Assembly: GCA_028707105.1 (NCBI GenBank)
Contig: JAQTUY010000011.1
Coordinates: forward strand, 1-21,460
Origin: Candidatus Omnitrophota bacterium
Lineage (GTDB): Bacteria > Omnitrophota > Koll11 > Gygaellales > JAQTUY01
Length of the DNA stretch: 21,460 bases
Direction of reading: 5' to 3'
The translations under genes and the position numbers were made by a program. Under the pieces are notes generated by a model. It saw only the letters and a program-made list of their open reading frames with translations, was not told the origin of the DNA and did no database searches. Below are positions 6,528 to 11,295 of the stretch, one piece after another. Each line of letters opens with the position of its first letter. Position 1 is the stretch's first letter.

Positions 6528-6866
6528 TTAATCCGCGGCACTTGTATCGGTGTATACCTGTTGCCCTGTCTGCTGAGTCGTCGCCTGTGACGCGCTAGTT
6601 ACGGCGCCGCCCTGAGCCGTATCTTTTGATGCGGCATTCTGAGCGGTAGTGGTAACATCACTCTGCATATAATAAGGTTCGTACTGCCTTGTCGCTCCGA
6701 TATCGGCAGTCTGATTCTGCATGTAGTCTGTGGCGTCCTTTGTCCTTCCCTGCAGACCCCTCTTCACATAGGTTTGCATCGCAATGGCCGCGCCGATGAT
6801 CAGGGCGATGACAATCGCGTACTCGGCCGTGTTCTGCCCCCTATTACTACGCAACCTTAATAACAT
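6528..6866 (-). CDS. Flp-type pilin with Thr/Gln-rich tail (fourth of the array)
   Basis: From the ATG at 6864-6866, 112 residues: MLLRLRSNRGQNTAEYAIVI. This start has a textbook ribosome site, GGAGG five bases ahead; the reading frame is open 13 codons further upstream without one. It has the G|Q site, E at position 5, a hydrophobic helix, and the shared block AMQTYVKRGLQGRTKDATD. The tail from about residue 60 is dominated by Thr, Gln, Ala and Ser. It is one of four close paralogues in the operon and the longest of them. Confidence 0.87.
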   Translation of the reverse strand: MLLRLRSNRGQNTAEYAIVIALIIGAAIAMQTYVKRGLQGRTKDATDYMQNQTADIGATRQYEPYYMQSDVTTTAQNAASKDTAQGGAVTSASQATTQQTGQQVYTDTSAAD

Positions 6867-6891
6867 TTGTACCTCCTTGCCCACAAGGGCA

Positions 6892-7080
6892 TTATTGCCC
6901 ACCAAAATCTATCTTATTTACCTGCGTTTCCATCTTATCGGCGGTTGTCGTTAAAGAACTCTGTACCTTCTGTCTCATTACGGTATTGGCAAAAACGATG
7001 ATAGCCGCCACGATGGCAGTAAAAACGATAACGTATTCCAGCGTGCTCTGCGCTTTTCTTGATCCTAAAACTTTTAACAT
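6892..7080 (-). CDS. Short Flp-type pilin (third of the array)
   Basis: A 62-residue protein, MLKVLGSRKAQSTLEYVIVF, with an A|Q prepilin junction, E at position 5, a 20-residue hydrophobic helix and a short amphipathic end (VQSSLTTTADKMETQVNKI). This is the classical size of Flp major pilins. Its ribosome site AAGGAGGTGCAGGT is the strongest in the array, which would fit a highly expressed subunit. That makes it one candidate for the main pilin, although the sequence cannot decide. Confidence 0.85.
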   Translation of the reverse strand: MLKVLGSRKAQSTLEYVIVFTAIVAAIIVFANTVMRQKVQSSLTTTADKMETQVNKIDFGGQ

Positions 7081-7106
7081 ACCTGCACCTCCTTTATATG
7101 CTTGAC

Positions 7107-7286
7107 TTATTGCGGCGTCGTCGGAGCCTCGACCCCCGGGGCCGGCGACTCGTAAACCTCATCCTGGACCTGTTTTAACCGGGCGTTCATCGAACGGTAA
7201 ATATACTGGTGCATGGCAATAAACGCCGCGGCGATCACCGCGATCAGAACCGTATATTCGATTATCGACTGCCCTCGTGTCTTCAT
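7107..7286 (-). CDS. Short Flp-type pilin, 59 residues (second of the array)
   Basis: A short gene read directly from the sequence: ATG at 7284-7286 and TAA at 7107-7109. It encodes MKTRGQSIIEYTVLIAVIAA, then AFIAMHQYIYRSMNARLKQV and a Pro-rich tail ending TPQ. It has the G|Q prepilin site, E at position 5, and a hydrophobic helix followed by the AMxxYxxR block seen in its longer neighbours. It overlaps the stop of the first pilin in the ATGA manner, so the two are translationally coupled. Very short reading frames of this type are easily missed by gene callers. Confidence 0.85.
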   Translation of the reverse strand: MKTRGQSIIEYTVLIAVIAAAFIAMHQYIYRSMNARLKQVQDEVYESPAPGVEAPTTPQ

Positions 7287-7495
7287 TGTAGTATGTGCGC
7301 CACCGCGCTGTTAAAATGCCCGGTAAAGCCCGTTTTCGCCCGGGCGATAAAATAAACCACCCCTAAAGCAAAAGCAATAAAAATAAGGGTGTATTCGACC
7401 ATGCTCTGGCCGCGCACACCCTGGATTGAAATGATCATTAACCGCTCTTTCAAGGTGCCGTAAAAACTTTTAATAAAAAAACCGTAACTGTTCAT
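7283..7495 (-). CDS. Flp-type pilin, first gene of the riboswitch-controlled operon
   Basis: From the ATG at 7493-7495, 70 residues. A leader of about 29 residues (MNSYGFFIKSFYGTLKERLM...VRG) is followed by QSMVEYTLIFIAFALGVVYF, a G|Q class III prepilin site with E at position 5 and a hydrophobic helix. Flp1-like leaders of this length are known. The frame is open 59 codons further upstream, but that part is the translated c-di-GMP riboswitch and should not be annotated as protein. A second ATG at codon 20 (MIISIQGVRGQ) is an alternative start. The chosen ATG lies in the loop of a terminator-like hairpin, with AGAGGG just ahead of it. Confidence 0.82.
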   Translation of the reverse strand: MNSYGFFIKSFYGTLKERLMIISIQGVRGQSMVEYTLIFIAFALGVVYFIARAKTGFTGHFNSAVAHILQ

Positions 7496-7517
7496 GGCCC
7501 TCTTCTCCGTTACGGTT
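7475..7517 (-). terminator. Terminator-like hairpin with the pilin start codon in its loop
   Basis: On the minus strand AACCGTAAC (7517-7509) pairs perfectly over nine bases with GTTACGGTT (7488-7480), followed by a run of seven T residues (7481-7475). The 20-base loop holds AGAGGG and the ATG of the first pilin gene (7495-7493). The 3' arm and the T run encode codons 4-7 (SYGFF region) of the pilin. The 5' arm starts three bases after the conserved 3' box of the riboswitch, so this is its probable expression platform. Confidence 0.72.
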
Positions 7518-7643
7518 TCGGCAGCCCGGCTGACTGTCCTCTCGCTATTGACCTCGACGTAAATACGATCAAAAAATTTTACGCGTGAGCGTAGTCCCGT
7601 GGCTTTGCGCGCCCCAATCTCTTGAGGTTTGCCTTTTCGTTCC
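7513..7643 (-). promoter_or_regulatory. c-di-GMP-I (GEMM) riboswitch upstream of the pilin operon
   Basis: On the minus strand the GEMM elements follow in order: GGAACGAAAAGGCAAACC; a hairpin CCTCAA-GAGA-UUGGGG with a GNRA tetraloop; the invariant box CGCGCAAAGCCACGG; a second, unusually long hairpin arm (GACT..CGCT paired with AGCG..AGTC around an AT-rich tip); and the 3' box CAGCCGGGCTGCC. The residue equivalent to Vc2 G20 is G, which favours c-di-GMP. Its 5' GGAACGAAAA is shared with the riboswitch near position 290. It controls the longest operon in the window, from the first pilin to tadC. Confidence 0.88.
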
Positions 7644-7662
7644 CGCTTAATGTCGTAGTCTA

Positions 7663-7691
7663 AATATAACATTTGCGCTCCCCTAATTCAA
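7663..7691 (-). promoter_or_regulatory. Promoter of the pilin-tadBC operon
   Basis: On the minus strand a -35-like TTGAAT (7691-7686), a 17-base spacer and a -10 TATATT (7668-7663). The start point would be near 7656, about a dozen bases before the riboswitch. The same -10 hexamer serves the other riboswitch promoter at 316-344. It lies directly after the end of the transposase-like gene, so that gene's transcript may also read into it. Confidence 0.6.
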
Positions 7692-7721
7692 GCCGACGGT
7701 ATTGCTTTTAGAAACCGCTTT

Positions 7722-10106
7722 CTACACCTGCTCCTTGATATATGTAAACCAGACCTTACCGCCGCGCAAGGCGATATCCTTTTCATTCAGGCGGCGGCAC
7801 ATATAGGCCAGGTCAGCCTCAAAATTATAGCCCTTGGGCAGGTAAAACTGGACCAGGTAATACTGGTTCTTCTTGTAAAAGACCGCTTTCAGAGAGTAAA
7901 AACGCGCGTTTGCCGTCGGGAAATCGTAATCTTCATACCCGGCAGGCAAAATATGCCAGCGCAGATAAGAATCCATGCCCCGCAAATAGTAATTCAGGAT
8001 ATCCCGGATTTCCAGCTCTTTTCCCGTTTCCTGGATGGCGGCTTCGATTGAAAATAGCCTCCGGGAAGTCGCGGTATAAGTGAAAAGTTCTATTTTATGG
8101 CTAAAATCCTCAAAGCCCTCGTCGAGGTTCGGCCAGTGGCGCAAATACAGCTCGGCTATTTCTCCGGCGCTTACCTTATCGTCGTCGATGTTGGTGCCGA
8201 TAAGCAAAGTCGTTTTACTGGCAGGATCCCTCTTCAACAAACAGGCTCTAAATACAAGTGATTGATTTGTATAAGGTTGCACTAAAGTAACCTCTGACTC
8301 TGTAATGTAAAAGTGCTGATCCAGAGGCTCAAAATAAAATGGCTTGAATTCGCCGACATTAATAACCCGTCTATACTTAGTAAACTGCCAGGGCCACAGC
8401 CCAAAAACCACATACCTATGCCCTACCGGAGGAGTAATGATAGTTTCAATATTATCCGCTTTATTGCTGACCAGAGTGATCTTTTCGATCTTTTTGTCCG
8501 TAGCATCCCATTGCAGAACGAAATCGCAAAATTCCTTGGTTGGGACATCATACCCGGGAGCGCTGAATAATACTAAGGGCTTATTCCTGATAAAATATCG
8601 ATTAATTAAGCTTTTAGCCTTATTTATCGGTAAAGCATAATCAAAGGGAATATTGGGGACTGACCATACCGAACGCAGCTCTGAATCTAAATGAAAGACT
8701 GCTCCGCCTTCCATAAAAATGTCCAAATACAGAACTTCCTGGAAAAGCTTTGGTATTGCCCGGCTAGCTTCAATGTCCAATGCTTTATTATTATGCAAGT
8801 CATCAAGATACGACATTACTAATTGGAAGTCATGTTTACCATTTACTAATGTCCACAATGTGGAATCGGGGCCTATTGGAGGCTTAAATAATTGCGCATA
8901 AATCAACCCTTCGGTACGGCTAACTAGTTCAGGGGCATCCGTACGTAACAACTCCTTGACCAGCCGGGTTAAGTAATAAGTCCCGCCAACTATAGAATCA
9001 ACGGCCTTCAGCAGTACTGCCCCCAAGCCCACCCCTTCACCTAAATCCGGTATTTCCGGTGAATCCTCAATATGCGGCGCGGTGAGAGATTCTTTAGGCG
9101 GCTCTTTTGAGGATTCCGGCGCTGGATGTACGGCCTGGGCAGAGGCTATCGGCATCTCCACCGGAGGCGTCTCATCCTGGACCGGCATAGAAACCTCGGC
9201 TTCAGGCTTATAAGTGATCTCCAGGGGCGGATTGGTCACGACCGGTTCATCTTTAATGGGTTCTTCATCAATAGGTTGTTCTAAAACCGGCTTCTCTTCA
9301 ATAGGAACAGGCGTTTCTTCAACCGGCGGTTTTTCGATAGGTTTTTCTTCTATAGGTTTTTGTTCAGTCTCCTCGGTAATGGGAACTTCTTCTTCCGGCG
9401 GCTCAAGCGTTTTCTCGACGAGGATCTCAGGAGAAGGTATTTCTTCAGGAGCCTGCGCTTCCGTTTCAACAGGCTCAGGTTCCGGTTCTGTTGGGATCTC
9501 CTCGGCAGGCGGTTCAGATGCGGGAACTTCAGGCGCGGGAGCTTCAGATGGAACCTGAGAAGTAATTTCGAGCGGTTCTTTACCCTCGATAAGAACCGGC
9601 TCAACATGTTCTGTTTGATCTGAAAGAAGCGGTGTGGACTCCTGGGGCTCATCGCGCTCCGTAGGAGCTTCAGCCGGCGCTTCTTCGACGGGAACTTCCC
9701 CTACAGGAGTTTCTGAGGAGTCAAATAATTTTTCTTCTATGGATTCTCTTTCTACTTTGGATTCGGGAGGTTGTGCCGGTTCTTCCTGCGCGGGAGGTTC
9801 TTCGAAAGGAGGCTCTTCAAGCGGCGCTTGAGTAATCGGCGCCGGTTCTTCAGGAATAACACTCTCACCTGGAGTAGGCTCAGGAGCTTCCTCAACGAGA
9901 ATTTCAGGATTTTTGCGCCTCCTGCCTACAGGAGCGCTCAAGCCCTCCTGTTTCATTAAGGCGTTGATCAAAGATTTAGACAGCTCCACCTGAAATTTAT
10001 CATTCACTAAAGCCGCGATCTTCCGACAGCTTAAATGCGGATTATCTCTCTTTTGCTCCAGAATAAACGCTTCAATCTCTGGCTTTAGCTTATGTGGTGA
10101 CCCCAT
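7722..10106 (-). CDS. HTH protein with Pro/Glu-rich linker and transposase-like C-terminal half
   Basis: The start is set at the ATG at 10104-10106, with GGAGG five bases ahead (794 residues); the frame is open ten codons further. Residues 1-65 form a predicted helix-turn-helix (HLSCRKIAALVNDKF, SKSLINALMKQEGL, then basic GRRRK). Residues 75-345 are a low-complexity linker of Pro/Glu motifs (EEKPIEKPPVEETPVPIEEK). Residues 350-794 form a folded domain. Near residue 660, EIAELYLRHWPNLDEGFEDF resembles the YREK block of IS4-group DDE transposases, but R is replaced by H and two residues are inserted. Clear partner Asp residues are not certain. I read it as a transposase-derived, possibly domesticated DNA-binding protein. 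No insertion-sequence ends or target duplication are visible. Confidence 0.6.
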   Translation of the reverse strand: MGSPHKLKPEIEAFILEQKRDNPHLSCRKIAALVNDKFQVELSKSLINALMKQEGLSAPVGRRRKNPEILVEEAPEPTPGESVIPEEPAPITQAPLEEPPFEEPPAQEEPAQPPESKVERESIEEKLFDSSETPVGEVPVEEAPAEAPTERDEPQESTPLLSDQTEHVEPVLIEGKEPLEITSQVPSEAPAPEVPASEPPAEEIPTEPEPEPVETEAQAPEEIPSPEILVEKTLEPPEEEVPITEETEQKPIEEKPIEKPPVEETPVPIEEKPVLEQPIDEEPIKDEPVVTNPPLEITYKPEAEVSMPVQDETPPVEMPIASAQAVHPAPESSKEPPKESLTAPHIEDSPEIPDLGEGVGLGAVLLKAVDSIVGGTYYLTRLVKELLRTDAPELVSRTEGLIYAQLFKPPIGPDSTLWTLVNGKHDFQLVMSYLDDLHNNKALDIEASRAIPKLFQEVLYLDIFMEGGAVFHLDSELRSVWSVPNIPFDYALPINKAKSLINRYFIRNKPLVLFSAPGYDVPTKEFCDFVLQWDATDKKIEKITLVSNKADNIETIITPPVGHRYVVFGLWPWQFTKYRRVINVGEFKPFYFEPLDQHFYITESEVTLVQPYTNQSLVFRACLLKRDPASKTTLLIGTNIDDDKVSAGEIAELYLRHWPNLDEGFEDFSHKIELFTYTATSRRLFSIEAAIQETGKELEIRDILNYYLRGMDSYLRWHILPAGYEDYDFPTANARFYSLKAVFYKKNQYYLVQFYLPKGYNFEADLAYMCRRLNEKDIALRGGKVWFTYIKEQV

Positions 10107-10115
10107 TTTGCCTCC

Positions 10116-10129
10116 AAATTGGACATTTT
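10116..10129. promoter_or_regulatory. Candidate operator 1 (AATTGGACATT) overlapping the leader
   Basis: The + strand word AAATTGGACATTT occurs here, just upstream of the GGAGG ribosome site of the HTH/transposase-like gene and downstream of its -10 element. An identical copy lies at 10175-10187 on the other side of the promoter, and an 11-base core copy lies upstream of pilZ. The position fits an autoregulatory operator. Binding by the HTH protein is inferred. Confidence 0.5.
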
Positions 10130-10141
10130 CCGGCAAAGTAG

Positions 10142-10170
10142 AGTATAGCCTAAGTTCAGGACGATGTCAA
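10142..10170 (-). promoter_or_regulatory. Sigma70-type promoter of the HTH/transposase-like gene
   Basis: On the minus strand -35 TTGACA (10170-10165), a 17-base spacer and -10 TATACT (10147-10142): a near-consensus promoter between the two identical AATTGGACATT sites. Transcription should start near 10135, about 30 bases before the chosen ATG. That agrees with starting the protein at 10106 rather than at 10136. Confidence 0.75.
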
Positions 10171-10174
10171 CAGT

Positions 10175-10187
10175 AAATTGGACATTT
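10175..10187. promoter_or_regulatory. Candidate operator 2 (AATTGGACATT) upstream of the -35 element
   Basis: An exact 13-base copy of the word at 10116, in the same orientation 59 bases away. It overlaps the stop codon of the DUF192 gene and lies five bases beyond the -35 hexamer. Two sites bracketing a promoter are typical of looping or cooperative repression. Confidence 0.5.
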
Positions 10188-10524
10188 ATTTTAAGGAGAT
10201 AACATCACCTTTTTGAGTGGATGTTTTACGGATAGCGCCTTCGGGAAGTTCAATTACCAGGATGGCCCTGAAATATATCCGGCTGAGGCGCCAGGGAGGA
10301 AGGGTTACTGCGGCTATTACTTTATTTTCTTTATCCAAAAACAGGGCGTCAATGGTAAAGCGCATAAAAAAACAGTGGATTGAATTTGAAGGTTTCAAAA
10401 CCAAGGCCTGCCCTTCTTCAAGCCTTTCCCGTCCAAGCAAGCCTTTCATCCGCTTTAGGGGAGTATCGGCTATGGTGGCGTCAACCGCCAGGATCGTATT
10501 TTTTGTTTGATTAAGTATTCTCAC
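10186..10524 (-). CDS. DUF192 family protein
   Basis: A 112-residue protein matching the small DUF192 family along its whole length: TPLKRMKGLLGRERLEEGQALVL at about 21-43, the conserved IHCFFMRFTIDALFLDK at about 49-65, and the C-terminal VIELPEGAI region. Members are often exported or found beside secretion genes, and their biochemical role is unknown. This copy has no signal peptide. The start is a GTG at 10522-10524 with GGAGG five bases ahead. It has its own probable promoter. It ends 50 bases upstream of the next promoter, so transcription may continue into the transposase-like gene. Confidence 0.88.
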   Translation of the reverse strand: MRILNQTKNTILAVDATIADTPLKRMKGLLGRERLEEGQALVLKPSNSIHCFFMRFTIDALFLDKENKVIAAVTLPPWRLSRIYFRAILVIELPEGAIRKTSTQKGDVISLK

Positions 10525-10570
10525 CCGGCCTCCAAAGTAACATTCAGTAATCCCACATGCGTTTTATAAC

Positions 10571-10599
10571 ATATTATAGGACAAACGGCGGGAAGTCAA
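10571..10599 (-). promoter_or_regulatory. Probable promoter of the DUF192 gene
   Basis: On the minus strand TTGACT (10599-10594) is followed after 17 bases by TAATAT (10576-10571). A perfect TATAAT also lies at 10578-10573 but at a 15-base spacing. Either gives a start around 10563-10566, about 40 bases before the GTG. No other strong signal exists in the 105-base gap between the gene and the upstream terminator. Confidence 0.5.
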
Positions 10600-10629
10600 G
10601 AAAAGCGGGAGAAATATATAACAACAGAT

Positions 10630-10668
10630 AAAAAAACGCCCTCTGCAAGTATCCAGCTCGCAGAGGGC
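10630..10668 (-). terminator. Intrinsic terminator of the repeat-protein gene
   Basis: GCCCTCTGC (10638-10646) and GCAGAGGGC (10660-10668) form a perfect 9-bp stem with a 13-base loop. On the minus strand the stem is followed by G and a run of seven T residues (10636-10630). It lies 26 bases after the stop of the gene at 10695 and separates the regulator/repeat-protein unit from the DUF192 gene. Confidence 0.88.
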
Positions 10669-10694
10669 TATAGTGGTGTTTGTTCGTACCCTGC

Positions 10695-11189
10695 TTATTC
10701 CTCCTTCATTATTTTGGTCAGGTCGGCTTTATCGTCCTTGACATAACCGACGCCCTCCATATTATTTCCTTTATGCTGGTCGATATATTTAGCGCTCGTC
10801 TCTTTAAAGGCATCTTTTTCCTGGGTCATCTGATTCTTGCAATCTACGGCGTAATCTTTAAGATTATTGACGGCGGTGCTCGGATTCTTGAAAAGCTGCT
10901 TAGTAAGGGTAAGAGACCCTATATTGACCTGCTTGGTCATGTTAAGCGTGGCTGTGTTAATATGTCTGGTCATATCGAGCGTGGCTGTATTGACCTGTTT
11001 GATCGAGTTAAGCGACACCGAGTTAACGCGGTTTATCGTCTTAAGCGAGCCCGTAGTGACATTTTTGGTCACGCTTACCGGGTTCATAGCAGCCCGCCCG
11101 GCTATTTTGCTCAACGCGTCAGCCCACACTAATGAACACGAACAAAACATTACTAGAAGTACTATTAAGATGCTCGATGCGTTTTTCAT
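10695..11189 (-). CDS. Exported protein with 11-residue tandem repeats, function unknown
   Basis: A 164-residue protein with a signal peptide (hydrophobic 7-21, probable cleavage after VWA at 23). About five imperfect 11-residue repeats occupy residues 45-99: TTGSLKTINRV, NSVSLNSIKQV, NTATLDMTRHI, NTATLNMTKQV and NIGSLTLTKQL. Leu at position 5 and Val, Ile or Leu at position 11 are constant. The repeats could form an 11-residue amphipathic helix or a short beta repeat; composition does not settle which. A charged tail (KDAFKETSAKY ... KIMKEE) follows. AAGGATGAG precedes the ATG. It has its own promoter and terminator and lies just after the large regulator gene. No family is recognised. Confidence 0.7.
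   Translation of the reverse strand: MKNASSILIVLLVMFCSCSLVWADALSKIAGRAAMNPVSVTKNVTTGSLKTINRVNSVSLNSIKQVNTATLDMTRHINTATLNMTKQVNIGSLTLTKQLFKNPSTAVNNLKDYAVDCKNQMTQEKDAFKETSAKYIDQHKGNNMEGVGYVKDDKADLTKIMKEE
10891..11055 (-). repeat. 33-bp tandem repeats inside the exported repeat-protein gene
   Basis: Five imperfect 33-base units encode the 11-residue repeats. Units at 10924-10956 and 10957-10989 are the most alike (both contain GAGCGTGGCTGT or TAAGCGTGGCTGT and a TGGTCAT core on the + strand), which suggests recent duplication, whereas the outer units have diverged. Confidence 0.75.
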
Positions 11190-11233
11190 ATCTCATCCTT
11201 TTTTTGTAATGCTCTCTGTAGAACGATATTCAA

Positions 11234-11261
11234 AGTATAGATTATATTTAACATAAAACAA
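11234..11261 (-). promoter_or_regulatory. Probable promoter of the exported repeat protein
   Basis: On the minus strand TTGTTT (11261-11256), a 16-base spacer and TATACT (11239-11234), in the 106-base gap between the large regulator gene and the repeat-protein gene. The start near 11227 leaves a leader of about 38 bases. The -35 is weak. Confidence 0.45.
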
Positions 11262-11295
11262 GGCCTGGGGAAGAGTAAAAAGAAAGGGCTATCTT

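Noticed and set aside
9214..9558. Gly/Ser-rich + strand frame that looks like a repetitive surface protein
   Set aside because: It is the antisense reading of the Pro/Glu-rich linker of the HTH protein; the repeats come from the real gene's low-complexity codons.
9110..9900. Possible CRISPR or tandem repeat array
   Set aside because: The repetition is irregular, in frame and encodes EEKP/PVEE-type linker motifs; there are no constant repeats and spacers.
7722..10190. Complete insertion sequence around the transposase-like gene
   Set aside because: The AATTGGACATT copies are both upstream and in direct orientation, no matching end is seen after 7722, and no target duplication is visible.
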